A stretch of 64,000 bases of DNA from Rattus norvegicus (taxonomy: Eukaryota > Chordata > Mammalia > Rodentia > Muridae), in contig NC_086024.1 of NCBI RefSeq assembly GCF_036323735.1, positions 133,601,053 through 133,665,052 on the forward strand. The letters run 5' to 3'. The position numbers and the translations under genes were made by a program. The notes beneath the pieces are model-generated. The model saw only the letters and a program-made list of their open reading frames with translations, was not told the origin of the DNA and did no database searches. This document shows, in pieces, positions 1 through 11,154 of this stretch (position 1 is the first letter of the stretch; each line of letters begins with the position of its first letter).

Positions 1-1479
1 TTGTGAAGGAATGAGCATGCAAGACTCTCTGTAGGTGGATAGAGAGAGAAGGGGTATGGGGCAGGATGGATCCACCAGCTTAGTCAACCTCCAGCCTTGG
101 CCTGCCTGAGGCAGTGGTGGAGAGTGGGGTGATCAGAGGCAGCCAGAGTCAGTGTTGCCTCACTGAGTCTGTAGTTAGCATCTTAGTAGTAACAAATGAG
201 TTTCTGAAAGATCATTTGATGACATGCATATATTCTATACTCAGCCGTTATTTGTATGCACCTTATATTTCTGAGGGATTTTCAGGTTTTACTGAAACTG
301 TGTCAACAGTTTTGAGGGTGGTTGTCCTTTGATATCAACAGGCCCCCTGTACTCTCAGGTTCACCACCTCTGTGAGTTTGGGAGGCAGAAGAGAGAAGTC
401 TTAGGTCATCCATGACTGTGGCTCAGGTGAGGGGAATTAGGGAGGGGCTTGGTGAGACGACTGAGGCTGGCCCTTGGGGCGGTGGGGACCAGGACCTGGC
501 CCTAGATGGGGCTGGCATGGTGGACAGGGACAAGTTTTAGGCTCAGCTGCTTTCTTCTGTGTGCTCCTAGTGGAAGCTGGTGCATTCCCAGGGCAGCTGC
601 TGGTGGTGGCTGCGTACAGCATACAAATCAAAGAAGACTTCTGGACCATGAGTACCCTGAGAATGGTGGCGTGCTCTTTCTGCTTTGCATAAAGAGGCTC
701 TTCCTGAAGCCAAGCCTTTTATTTTAAAGACCAGGGGCCAAAGCTTCACACATTGGTGCTTCCCAGACCTGACACTCAGTTTTGCTAGTAAGGGCCTTGG
801 GCACAGAGATATGGCAATCCCTCTGACTTGTGGTGTCAAGGTGGGGGTGTTTCCAATAGAGAAGTGGAGATGAACCGTAGGCAGGACCCCTTGGCTTGGG
901 TCCTGGCTGGTAGGAACAGGCACTTCAGTTGAATGTGGTATGGCCTGATCAGGTTAGTGATAGTGAGGGTTGGCCATGAGGATTGGGGCTTCCTGAGACG
1001 TGAGGGTGAATCTGGAGTATTTTCTGCATGACTGGGGGCTATCAACAATTCGTCAGGTAGAGTTCCTAAGAAGGCCTGCCACAAGGCTCCTGAGAAGGTC
1101 TAGGCCTGAGGACAGCGGTGCAGTGGTCTTGACTTAAGAGAGCTTTGCCATGGCTCCTCTCCTTCCTTATGGATCCTCAGATATGAGCATAATGTAATTC
1201 AAGTTTAGGGCTTAGGAGCTCTTTTGTTTATAGGAAACTTATGTATTTTACAGAGAAGGATTGAATTTTCGCATCTCTCAACCTTGGGTGGTGGGTGTCA
1301 GTGGGGAAGAAAGCTGAGGTTTGGAAAGGTCACATTCTCATGGAAAGACCCCTGGCACATTAGGGACTGGGCTGGAGCCCCACCCTGCAGTGGCAGTGCG
1401 GTCTTCCCCTGCAGCTTCCTGTGCCGCCCCCACCCCTGTCTCTGAGGCCCGAGGTGAACCGGAGGGTTATGAATATTTA

Positions 1480-1860
1480 CGCTGGCAGCACAGGACTCAG
1501 TGACGCAGCTGAGCGCCGCAGCGATTGATCGATCGGCAGATCATCAGACCTTTTCCAAACACTCGTGATATTTTCCTCGTCTGGAGGGATGAAAGTAATT
1601 ACCAGTGCAGTAGCATATGACGCCAACAATACGCAGACCTGCCTGCCTGCTCCTTTTTGGTCCTAGGGTGTTTTGTTTTCGTCTTAAAATCTATGTGAAT
1701 GATTTTTCTCTTTAATAATGTTTGTTTTCTTCTGATTATTGAACTAATGTATGCTCGTTGTGGAAAACACATGAATGCATTAACCAGGAAATAAAATGCA
1801 TGAATTATTTTTCCATTACAGTCTTATTAAGGATGTTTTGCTTATGCAAAGGAAATTTGG
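1480..1860. promoter_or_regulatory. candidate conserved non-coding element
   Basis: The left part is CpG-bearing and repeat-free (GTGACGCAGCTGAGCGCCGC, GATTGATCGATCGGC, AAAGTAATTACCAG). The right part is very AT-rich (TTTAATAATGTTTG, TGCATTAACCAGG, ATTATTTTTCC) and may be an old interspersed repeat. The GATCGATCG stretch is a short perfect palindrome. Confidence 0.28.
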
Positions 1861-2609
1861 AGCATCAGACTTTGAGGGGCTTGTGGGGATAATAAGATAA
1901 GCAGTTTGCAGGCTGTGCTTCCAGGTCTCTGCAGGCTCTCTGGAAGTCTTTAGGGGTGCCTCAGGAAAGGAAGCTGGTTGTATTTACCCCATCCTCAGGG
2001 TTTCGAAACAGCCCTGACTGACTGGCCCATGACTAGCCTTTGTGTGGCTGCCTTTGAGTGCTGGCCATGGGTTAATCGACCTAGGGATGTACCCTGGCCT
2101 TTCACTTGATGAGTGAGAGAGTCCAGGCCTTGGAGATGTGGTTGGCCTAAGGTGACTTGGTGGCTGGGGCTAGTCTTCATGCCTTCTGATTCACCATTGG
2201 TTTTTAGAATGAGTCACTTTAGCTTGCATCATTGCCCTAAGCTCTGGTGTGAGCAGAGACCCGGAAGCTGAGAGAGGTTCCCCTCAGGGCTTGCTTTTGA
2301 AGGCAGGGAGACCACTGCAGCGGGCACTTGGAAAGATGGAGAGTAAAGGCTCATCATTGCTGTTAGGCACAGAAAGGAGGAGAAATTGCTCTGGGTGATC
2401 CCTGGGTGTATGAATAATGAGAAGAAATTAAGTAAAGGCCATGTTTCCTGACACTGATGTATTAGAACATGGAGTAACTTTCTACAGGAAATTGGAGCAG
2501 GGATCCCTTGAAATTGAATTTGTGGCTGTGAATAGCAAACCTGCACCAGTACTGTGTGTCCTAATGCAAGGCAAGCAAGCAGCTTCCTGGGTAAGAGTTA
2601 AGTATGTGA

Positions 2610-2905
2610 AGGGGACAGGTTAATGTTGAGGCCGATGTGGCACAAGTTAATAAATTGCCTCTCCCACATATTGTCTGTGAAGACGCCGAAGAGTAATTTG
2701 CTTCCTGTGGAGCTGCTGCAGAATTCGCATACCTATTTTATTAGATTTTGGCCCAATACATTTGTTCCTTCTCATTGGCTTTGCCGGTAATAATTGCCCT
2801 CCCCCTTTCATCTCTCCATGGCTCTCTCTCGGTTTTAATTGTTTGCAGTAGCCGCGGAAGCTTACCATTTTAGAAAACAAGTGTTTTAAAAGTAAGAACA
2901 TTCTG
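2610..2905. promoter_or_regulatory. candidate conserved non-coding element
   Basis: Repeat-free block with CAAGTTAATAAATTGCC, AAGAGTAATTTGC, ATTTTATTAGATTTTGG, GCCGGTAATAATTGCCC and GTTTTAATTG. The inverted-CCAAT sequence CTCATTGGC near 2771 is also present. The mix of preserved CpGs and TAAT cores is typical of conserved vertebrate elements, but no alignment was possible. Confidence 0.33.
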
Positions 2906-4207
2906 GACCAGAGCCCTTCTGAATTTCTGGAGGGAGATAATCAAGGAGAGATAATCAAGGAGGGCTGGGACCAGCAGCCTCTGAGGTTAGGAGAAGGTGA
3001 GGGTACCCTTCATCACGTATGCTAGCAGTGCTTGGCTCTGGGGCTCTCGGAACATCTGTCTTGGGTTCAGCCATGCCCAGAAATCTGGATGAGGGTATGC
3101 ACCATGCCTCTTGCTAAAGGTAGGGAGGCCAATGAGAAGAAGGGACACTGATAAAGTAGCCATTTGTTAATGGGGCCCTGCCACTGGCCAGGCACTCACG
3201 GCCTGATAAGTCTATCCAGGTGACTCTCAAATGGAAAGTTATTTTTATTGGGAGGCATGGAAAATGGCTGGGGAGGTTGGGTAAACTGTGGGAATCTCAT
3301 GGAAGCCCATAATACACCGGAAAGTGTTTCGGGTATGTTTTGGGAAGCAGGGGACTCCTCTAGAAGGAACAGCACAAGTTCATTGTCCTGGCCACCAAGG
3401 AGAACCAAGGACTGTGCTAAGCATGGCTTCATATGTTCTCCCACGCAGGCTCTCAAGGTACCCCCAGCTATTGTTTCCAGCCAAGGTTGTGGCCTTGGCA
3501 CACCATTGAGCAGATATTGGTGTTTTTCCCTTAAAGAGTTCAAATAGCCTCCCGGGGCACCCCTGGGAGTGTACTGGGAAGACAGTTTGGGTAGTGCTTG
3601 GCTCTGGGTACTTTTTGTTGGTCTGATGAGCAGTTCCTAGGAGTAACAAGCACTGTCCTTGGTGTGTAGGGAGAGGAGTGTGCTGATGCTCTGTGGGAGG
3701 GGCAGTGGTTTTGGCTATGGGTGACTGTTGATACGCTGTGAGGGTCAGTTGCTAGGTTAGATGTACACAGAGCTACAGTTATTTCTCCCACGTCTCTGCC
3801 AGAGTAAGCATCTAAGATAGGAGTCAGGAGAAGACAAGCGCCTCTTCACCATGGACACATGTTAGGACTCAGGTATCCTAGCTCCTTTGTTGTTTTTATC
3901 ATCCTCTCCTTGAGAAAACTGGGTCTCTGTGTATTGCCTCATACCAACATATCTAAGTGGAGAGCTACCAAGGGCCTAGGGCTTAGAACATTAACTTTGT
4001 AAGGGTTTGTTTACGTACAAGAAAATGCACCCACTCTCAGAATGCTGTGGTCTCGGCTTGACAGTATATACATTTGTGTAACTGTCACCACCCATCTGCT
4101 CTGGCCCCGAGTGTCTCTGCTGTCCTTTGTCAGTCTTCTCTTCAGCACCAGCCCCAGGAATACACAGCTGTTGTAGTATTTTACATAAATGGAGCCAGCC
4201 AACATGA

Positions 4208-4305
4208 AGTTCTTCCTTCCCCTCTCTCTCCCCCAATCCCTTCCTCCCTCCTCCCCTCTCCTTCCCTTCCCTCCTCCCACTTTACACCCTTCTCACCTCC
4301 TCCCA
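4208..4305 (+). repeat. polypyrimidine tract (CCTTCC-rich)
   Basis: About 100 bp almost entirely C and T on this strand (CTCTCTCCCCCAATCCCTTC and similar). It is low-complexity sequence next to the A-rich/B1-type element that follows. Confidence 0.85.
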
Positions 4306-4530
4306 TGTTCTAGACAGGGTATGGCTGTTAGCCCAGGCTGGTTTGGAGCTCACTGTATAGCACAGGAAGCTTTGAATTCATCGCAGTCTTCCTGAATCAT
4401 CTTCCAAGTGCTGGGACCAAGCCCATGAGCCTCTATGCCCATGAGCCACCAAGCCCATGAGCCACCAAGCCCATGAGCCACCAAGCCCATGAGCCACCAA
4501 GCCCATGAGCCACCATGCTCAGCCCAGGTT
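4306..4530 (-). repeat. B1-type SINE, antisense, with an internal minisatellite
   Basis: Antisense B1 signature: AGACAGGGTATGGCTG, CCCAGGCTGGTTTGGAGCTC, TCTTCC.GAATC, CCAAGTGCTGGGA and a terminal GAGCCACCATGC. The expected single GAGCCACCA.GCCC end is expanded into a 16-bp tandem array, listed separately. Confidence 0.6.
4425..4515 (+). repeat. 16-bp minisatellite inside a B1 remnant
   Basis: The unit CAAGCCCATGAGCCAC repeats about five times head to tail, with one variant copy first (CTCTATGCCCATGAGCC). The unit corresponds to the 3' portion of an antisense B1, so the array was born by slippage or unequal exchange within the SINE. Confidence 0.85.
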
Positions 4531-4566
4531 CCTTCCATGTAATAGTACTTTGGTGATTCATTCATT

Positions 4567-4668
4567 GTTTGTTTTTTTTTTGGTTCTTTTTTTCGGAGCT
4601 GGGGACCAAACCCAGGGCCTTGCGCTTCCTAGGCAAGCGCTCTACTACTGAGCTAAATCCCCAGCCCC
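4567..4668 (-). mobile_element. ID SINE (BC1-related), antisense, with target-site duplication
   Basis: On the reverse strand this reads as the rat ID consensus: GGGGCTGGGGATTTAGCTCA, GGTAGAGCGCTTGCCTAGG, CCCTGGGTTTGGTCCCCAGC, then an A-rich tail. A 15-bp direct repeat TGGTGATTCATTCAT flanks it at 4551-4565 and 4669-4683. ID elements derive from a tRNA-Ala-like gene and move by L1 machinery (family knowledge). The intact duplication and low divergence point to a young insertion. Confidence 0.95.
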
Positions 4669-4729
4669 TGGTGATTCATTCATAATGTTCATCATATGTT
4701 CCTTTAGATTTTTAATCATGTTTTATATA

Positions 4730-4915
4730 TTTATTTACTCACACAAATGCATGTGGGGTATGTTTGTGTGTTTGCACATACATATGACTATGGTCGGAGG
4801 ACGACTTTTAGCTTTCTAGAGTTGGTTCTCCCACTATGTGGGTTCTAGGTGTCCAACTCAGGTTGTTAGGGTCTACGGCAGGCATCTTTACCTGCTGAGC
4901 AATCTCACTGGCCCT
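4730..4915 (-). repeat. B3/B2-type SINE, antisense
   Basis: Reads TATTTATTTACTCACACAAA at its tail end, then GGTCGGAGGACGACTTTTAG, CCCACTATGTGGGTTC and ends TACCTGCTGAGCAATCTCAC, the antisense of the tRNA-like head. Confidence 0.75.
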
Positions 4916-4917
4916 AA

Positions 4918-5025
4918 CTTCTTTTTTTATTGCTGAATAGTGTTCCATTGCATGAAAATACCATGGTTTGTCATCCATTCTTTTGTCGATGGGCATCTTC
5001 TCTGTTTCCGCTCCGGGGCAGTCAG
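4918..5025 (-). repeat. old L1 fragment, antisense
   Basis: The phrase TTTTATTGCTGAATAGTGTT.CCATT followed by TTTGTCGATGGGCATCT is the reverse complement of the familiar mammalian L1 3' region (family knowledge). Truncated on both sides and diverged. Confidence 0.5.
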
Positions 5026-5135
5026 AGATCATACTTTTAGACCATGTATGTGGAAACCCTGTTTTTCCTGGGTGCATCCAGGAGTGGAGCTAAAGTTTGT
5101 GTGGTTGTTGCATGCGCCCCTTCATATGAGGGGCT

Positions 5136-5299
5136 TGGCTGATGGATTGGAGCATAGTCTCTGGCTCCAGTAGCTGAGAATGAGACGCCATGAAGTATGG
5201 GTTAGATGTGATGTGTCAAGGTTCATATCCCATTCATAGCACACGGCATCTCGTTCTCAGCCACTGGAGCCAGAGGATTATCCTCCAATCCATCATCAG
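5136..5299. repeat. imperfect inverted repeat (two arms of about 55 bp)
   Basis: The left arm (5136-5192) and right arm (5242-5299) are near reverse complements; for example TCTCTGGCTCCAGTAGCTGA pairs with TCAGCCACTGGAGCCAGAGG, and GCTGATGGATTGG with CCAATCCATCATCAGC. The spacer is about 50 bp. Pairing is roughly 85% by eye. It is not recognised as a known transposon end or miRNA. Confidence 0.75.
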
Positions 5300-7089
5300 C
5301 TGTCAGCAACCCTGTCCCCAAACCACCCATCAAAGTAGCCCCTCCCACCAACCCCCGATCAAAGTCAAGGACAGCCAGTTTGCCCTGGCATGCATGCCCT
5401 CAAGTGTGTGTGTACGCCAAGCAGCTTAGAGAATGGAGATAGTGTCTCTGCTCATTTGCATTTTAAGTTAATGAAGATGGTGTCTTCGCTCAGACCAAGG
5501 GTGCAGTCCCTCATGCGTGGTTGGGTCTTCCCAGTGTCTGAACTCTTTTCGTGGTGCATCCTAAGGTGTATTCAGGTGCCACCCGGCCTTCATCTCATCA
5601 CCTGTGGAATCTGAGGTGTGTTTTCTGACTGCTCCTCTTACCTTGAATAGTGGACCACTTTCTCTCTGCTCCAGGAGTCCTGTGTCTTTCAGAAAGTGTG
5701 TTGAAGCTCTCTGGCAGTCTAGCCTGTCAGTTTGCTAGCAGGGTAGTTCAAATGCCACACAGTTCTTGACAGCGCCAGTGAGCCACCAAGCACAGCTGGC
5801 TGCGTTACCTCCTCCCCGCTACCCTGCTGCTCTGATGAGTACTCTACCAGATGGCAGGCCCAGGGCAGGAGACAGAGATGGGGGTGTGTTCCGCCCTCGT
5901 AGATGGGCACATGCTGTGTAGCCTTTGCTGTTGTCACTCCCCAGGCTGTGACTCACTTACGCAGTCTTCTTGAGTGTGTCTGTTCCTCACTACAGTCGGC
6001 TCTTCTGCGTAGGAAGTATGTTTTAGACGGTCAGAGTAAGCACCATTGAGGTGCTTTGTACCGCAGGGGAACGGCAGGCACCACATGGTGATTGTGTGGC
6101 CACCGTCCCATAGTCAGTCCCGGGACGTTCTGGTTGTATCCTTTGCCAAGTCTTGTGCCCACACCAGCTCAGGGTGGAAGTGTGAGGAAGCAGCTGAACC
6201 CAGTGAGTTCCCGGGTGGGTTGCTGTGCGACATGTGTTTTGCCCCCTTGTTACTCTACCAGTCACCTGTGAGATTGGACACTCACAGTGTTTCAGCCTGC
6301 AGAGGTCACGTGATGTCCAGGTGTAGGCCAGGCTACGTCCCATGACCCAGGGAACCCCGTGAGGGGCCCGAGCTGTTGGCTTACTGTTCTTGCTGAGTCT
6401 TCCGTCAAAGCAGCAGGCTCAGGTGAGCCATCCTCCCCTCTGGAGAGAACCGCTGGACTCACTCCTCCTCTTCTTGATGGGGTACTAGAGACGGAGCCTT
6501 TCATGGTCACGTGCCCAGTAGGGCTGACGTGAGCTGACCAGCCTGCTTTCACCATGCTGCTGCCCGAGGGGGCACAGAGGCAAGAGTGTGGGGCTTTGCT
6601 CTTCCTGGGACTCCTGTCGTCTGCCTCCTGTCATCTTACCATGGGGACTCATTGCCGCCCTGGCTCCCCCCGTGGACCTGTTTACTCAAAGGTCAGTTTT
6701 GGTCTCTTTTTCTTTCACACTGCTTGTAACTTTGTACCTCACACGTTGGCACCCCAGAGTTGGCCTTTCTGCCTCCTGTGCAACTCTTCAAAGTGAAAGG
6801 TTTGAGTGACGTCTTAGCCGCCAGAGCATTAGGCCCAGCCCAGGGGGAAGGCGAGTTTGTCAGACTCAGCGTACCTGTTCCAGGATAGACCTAGCCTGGG
6901 GCCCATGGTGGCTGGCTGTTACACTCATGCTCATGGAGTCTCCCTGCCTCCCTCCCCTTCATCCTCTCACCTAGGATCCTGTCTTGCTGTGCTGACCCCA
7001 CCAGAGTGTCCTCTTTCTCTCCTTCATGCCTCACTCCCCTCTGCTACTGCCTGCCCTGTAATGTGAGTCTTCTTGGGGAGTCTTCAAAT

Positions 7090-7390
7090 GGAGCTTTTAG
7101 AATGGTTGAGGGCTCTGTTGGAAAACAAAAAGGCCATTTCATTGGAAAGATGATGACCTTATTAACTATAATTAGGCAATTCACAGAGGTTTCCAATATA
7201 GTTCAGCATCTCTTCTTGCTAAAAGGGTGGGGACTGCTATGGTAATGTCTTTGGAGACATAATAGTCTTTACCACATTAACAGTCTTGTGTCTGCTCGAA
7301 GGTTTGTCAGCCTGGTGTTTTCATTTAGAAGCGAGGTGTAGTTGCGTAGCCATTCACATTAACGCAATAACTTTGACTTGTAGTTTGAGA
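7090..7390. promoter_or_regulatory. candidate conserved non-coding element
   Basis: Repeat-free block with AAAAGGCCATTTCATTGG, CTTATTAACTATAATTAGGC, AGGTTTCCAATATAG and, further on, CATTAACGCAATAACTTTG. No coding frame. It differs from the GC-richer intron on both sides. Confidence 0.3.
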
Positions 7391-7779
7391 CAACAATGCC
7401 AAGAACTGTCTCTGTGGCCGGAAGGAGATGGCGGGTGGGGATGTGGACATATCCACATCTCAGAAACAGGCCTGGCCCAGGCTCAGTGCTGAAGGCCACA
7501 GTGTAGGCTCAGGCTCTCCAGCTGAAGGATTTGCCCATGCCAGTCTATGCTCTGAAATCTCCTGGGATCATTTTTAAACAATCCTGCATCCCCCTGGACT
7601 GTGGGTCTGGACCTGGGAACACAGGTGCCACAGGGCTTGCCTGGTGTCAGTCTGTAAGTGTCCCTAGACTTGCCAAGAGGCACCCAGGGGCCTGGAGCTG
7701 CTGCCTCCGTGGCAGGGTCTGTACATAATGCCAGACCCCAGCTGCCTACCTCCGTGCCTCCCTCTGCTGGCTGGGGCAT

Positions 7780-8165
7780 TGAAGCCCACAGCAAATAACT
7801 TCGATTTTGTATCTTTTACTTGTGAACATATTGTTTATAGTTCTGTGGGGATTTTTCATATGCCATTTTGGGTCGTGTTTTCAAAGCTAATTAGTAAATG
7901 GGCTCCTGTTTATAGCCTCTGACAGTCACCCTTTGTGCTGTGCTGGGGCTGGGGTTAGCAGAATCACACCCGTGTGCCGAGCAGTTTATGCCGTCGTTTT
8001 ATTGCTGGGCTGCAGCGATCGTCTTAGGTATGTGATATTTAGCTTCTGTGCAGTTATTTTCCCAGGCTTGACTCCACATCTGGAATTAACCAGCCAAGAC
8101 TAAGAACAGCTTTTCTTTTTTTTAATTAAAATTATATTATAGTTTTGGAAAATGGAAATAAAGAT
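7780..8165. promoter_or_regulatory. candidate conserved non-coding element
   Basis: AT-rich, repeat-free stretch with CTTCGATTTTGTATC, CATATTGTTTATAG, AAGCTAATTAGTAAATGG, then a CpG-bearing part (GCCGTCGTTTTATTGC, GCAGCGATCGTC) and TGGAATTAACCAGCC. Forkhead-like TTGTTTATAG and homeodomain CTAATTAG cores are visible. The evidence is compositional. Confidence 0.3.
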
Positions 8166-8869
8166 GAACTGTGGGCCCCAGGCAGTGTGTCAGCCAGGAT
8201 GGTGATGTGTGGCAATCATCAGGAGCTCTGGGGACCAGGACGTTTGAGGCAGAGTTTGGGCTGGTTTCTGAGTGATGATAGCCATGCCACCAGAGAACAG
8301 CTTCCTGCCCTGTGCCCTTCATGTGGCTGTTGTTCCTTGACAGATCCCACCTGCTGTTTGCAGTCTCTCCTGCTTCAGTTGAGTCCATTTCTGCTCAGTT
8401 TTGACACCCAGGGCCCGTCCTGCACTTGGGCCATTTTGGGATACATACTTTTCAGGCATTCCTTCAGTCCTCAGCGACCTGTTTGATGGCATTCCATGTG
8501 GCCAAAACAATTCACCGGGCCCTGATGGAAAAGTGGAAGAGCCGAACTCCAGCCTAGGAAGGAGCTCATCCTTTTAGTGGGGGCTACCTTTCTTCCCACA
8601 TTTCAAGTCTGCCAGGACCTCAGGGTTAGAAAACACCCTTTGCTTCCTGTGTGCTGGAGCGAGAGAAGAGAACAGAGGCTTCCAGGCTCACTGGTCCCTC
8701 CTGTCCTCTTGCAGAGGAATCTGCTGAGCTCCCATGTATGTATGTGTTGGGAATTGGGGCTGCAGTGCAGCCCTCAGGGACCTCACAGAAGAGGGGCAGA
8801 GACAAGCTTTCTAAACTGCTGCAGTGCTCCCATGCAAGCCAAGCTGGGTTTGAGTAGAAACGAGCGAAT

Positions 8870-9155
8870 TGTGACTTGTTTTAATTCTATAGTCAAGTGT
8901 GAGAAGTGCTAACTCCCACATACCCACCACCAGGTTTGAGGGTTATGAGCATTTCCCATATCTATGTTGTGTAATGAGTAAGATAGGGATAAGGTAGATC
9001 AAGTTCATCTTCCTTTCCTCCCGGGGTGTGGCCGCTGCCCTGCCTATGGTGGATGTATAAATGTTTACTGTGTGTGTGACTATAAGCAATATACAATACT
9101 ATCTAAGGCACAACTATGGTTTTGCATTTTTTAATTTTAAAATTTTAAAAATTTC
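8870..9155. repeat. degenerate old interspersed repeat (L1-like?)
   Basis: AT-rich sequence with CCCACATACCCACCACCAGG, TGACTATAAGCAATATACAA and TTTGCATTTTTTAATTTTAA resembles an ancient LINE or LINE-like tail. The family cannot be fixed by eye. Confidence 0.25.
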
Positions 9156-9162
9156 CATTTTC

Positions 9163-9356
9163 CCGGGTGGTGGTGGTGACACATTGCCTTTAATCCCAGA
9201 ACTTGGGAGGCAGAGACAGAGGCAGAGGCAGGTGGATCTCTGAGTTTGAGGCCAGCCTGGTCTACAGAATGAGTTCCAGAACAGCCTGAACTACACAGAG
9301 AAACCTTGTCTCAAAAAACCAAATCAAACCAAACCAAACCAAACAAACCCAAATCA
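9163..9356 (+). mobile_element. B1 SINE with A-rich tail
   Basis: Full B1 order on the + strand: CCGGGTGGTGGTGGTGACAC, TTAATCCCAGAACTTGGGAG, GGCAGGTGGATCTCTGAGTT, CCAGCCTGGTCTACAGA, CACAGAGAAACCTTGTCTCA, then a CAAAC-rich tail. The tail runs straight into the (TCTA)n array, a common origin of such microsatellites. Confidence 0.93.
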
Positions 9357-9418
<62 letters not shown>

Positions 9419-9539
9419 TACTCTCTTTATCTATCTACTATGTATGCATGTATGTGTGTATCTCTGTCTGTCTGTCTATCTATCTATTACTCTCTTTATC
9501 TATCTACCATGTGTGCATGTATGTGTGTATCTCTGTCTG

Positions 9540-9589
<50 letters not shown>

Positions 9590-9647
9590 ATCTATTACTC
9601 TCTTTATCTATCTACTATGTATGCATGTATGTGTGTATCTCTGTCTG

Positions 9648-9701
<54 letters not shown>

Positions 9702-9705
9702 ATCT
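9357..9705 (+). repeat. (TCTA)n array with a triplicated spacer
   Basis: Three pure TCTA runs alternate with three near-identical spacers of about 55 bp beginning near 9416, 9487 and 9597. Each spacer contains ACTCTCTTTATCTATCTAC, ATGTATGTGTGTATCTCTG and TCTGTC. The order is run, spacer, short run, spacer, run, spacer, run. It grew out of the tail of the upstream B1. Confidence 0.95.
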
Positions 9706-9862
9706 GTGTATATGCGGGGTACCATGTCATATATGTGTGCCAGTAAGAGGACAACTTGTAGAAGTCATTTCTTTCTTTCTATAATGTGGGTCTCAGGGCT
9801 GAAACTCAAGTCATCAGACTTGACGCAAACACCTTTACCCACTGACCCTCCTTGCTGGCCAT
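9706..9862 (-). repeat. B3-type SINE, antisense
   Basis: Shows CAGTAAGAGGACAACTTGTA, ATAATGTGGGTCTCAGGG, CTTGACGCAAACACC and TTTACCCACTGACCC.CC, the antisense order of a B2/B3 SINE with its tRNA-like head at the right. Confidence 0.75.
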
Positions 9863-10049
9863 ATTTTTTACATCTTAGAGGTTCATGAAAATGTTACCAC
9901 CCTCTGTGTCCTTTTTCAACTTGCGAGACATTCAGGTGTATGGTTTTGGTTTGTTTTTGTTCTGTTTGTTTTGCTATCTAGCTACCCATCTACCTATTTA
10001 CCACTCAGCCATCTAACTACCAGTCCCTCCATCTCCTTCATTCATTTTC

Positions 10050-10242
10050 TAAAAGACGTTTTAATTACTTGTGCTTAAGTGTATGTGGGGTGTGTGGGTA
10101 TATGTGCCTGAATTTGGGTACCTGCAGAGGTCTGAGGCATTTGATCCCCTGGAGCAGCCAGATGTGGGTGCTGGGAACTGAATTTGGGTCCCTTGCAAGA
10201 GTAGTATTTGCTTTTAACCACTGAGCCCTCTTTCTAGCTTGT
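10050..10242 (-). repeat. B3-type SINE, antisense
   Basis: Reads TGTGGGGTGTGTGGGTATAT, ACCTGCAGAGGTCTGAGGCA, CTGGGAACTGAATTTGGGTC and TTAACCACTGAGCCCTC. Diverged and truncated at the tail. Confidence 0.7.
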
Positions 10243-10375
10243 ACTTCATTTTTAATTGCTGTGTAGTAGTCCTCCATATAAACAAATATTAATTTTGTTT
10301 AATTGGGGACAGTTAGGCTTTCTGTCTTGCCAGTAAAGTTGTGGCAAGTGTGTTCTAGTTGCCTTTTCTGTACAG
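10243..10375 (-). repeat. possible old L1 fragment, antisense
   Basis: TTTTTAATTGCTGTGTAGTA followed by CCTCCATATAAAC and GGGGACAGTTAGGCTTTC resembles the antisense L1 3' region seen at 4918. Heavily diverged. Confidence 0.35.
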
Positions 10376-11154
10376 TGACCTCTGAACTTGGAACATTAAA
10401 ACAGTGGTGTTTATTATACTTGCGAATCCACAGTCTGTGCTGGGCCTGGCGGGGCTGCTCATTTCTGTCTGACTTGGTGCTCTGTTGGTAGTGAAGGCTG
10501 CAGCTGATCTTATCTTCAGATGCGCTCACCTAGGGCCTGATGACTGACACTGGCTGTCACAAGCAGTGCTGCCATCCATGTCCTAGCTGTTTGTATGGCC
10601 TGGGCTTCCTGAAGTAGTTGGGCTCTAGGATTCACTGTCTTCAAACTTAGGACTTAGATGTCACTGTCCAGTGTGTTCCTTTCTCCAAGTTCTGCCCTTT
10701 AGAAGCAAGTCTGCAAGGCTCATTCCCATTCAGGGGAAGAACAGCCAAACTTCACATTGAGTGGGGTGAGAGTCAGTAATTTGCAGGCCTCTGTTAAAAG
10801 CAGTCCCCTTAGGCGTTCCTCCTTGTATGTAGTAGGAGAGTTCCTATGCTGGGCCCCTCACAGTGAACAGGTGGGTCTTAGCATGGGCCCCCTGTGGACC
10901 CATTTGTGTTGCTGAATTGTTCTCCTACATGTTTGTTCCCTGACACCCACCGGTGTACTGACAGTTCCTTGCTGTCACACCCCCTCCAGTTCTTGCTGTT
11001 TGGATTTTGAGTTTTTCCCCTCCCGTGGGTGTGGGATCAGATCTTGTTGTTTTATTTGCCTGCCCGCTGGTGAGGCTGAACTCTGGGGGCCTTGTGGGGA
11101 TGGCTTTGTGTTCCCTCCCAGCTGGCTGCTCTGAAGAAGACAGGAACGTCAAAG

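Noticed and set aside
9306..9888. Tyr-Leu-Ser-Ile repeated open frames
   Set aside because: Translation of the (TCTA)n array, open in multiple frames.
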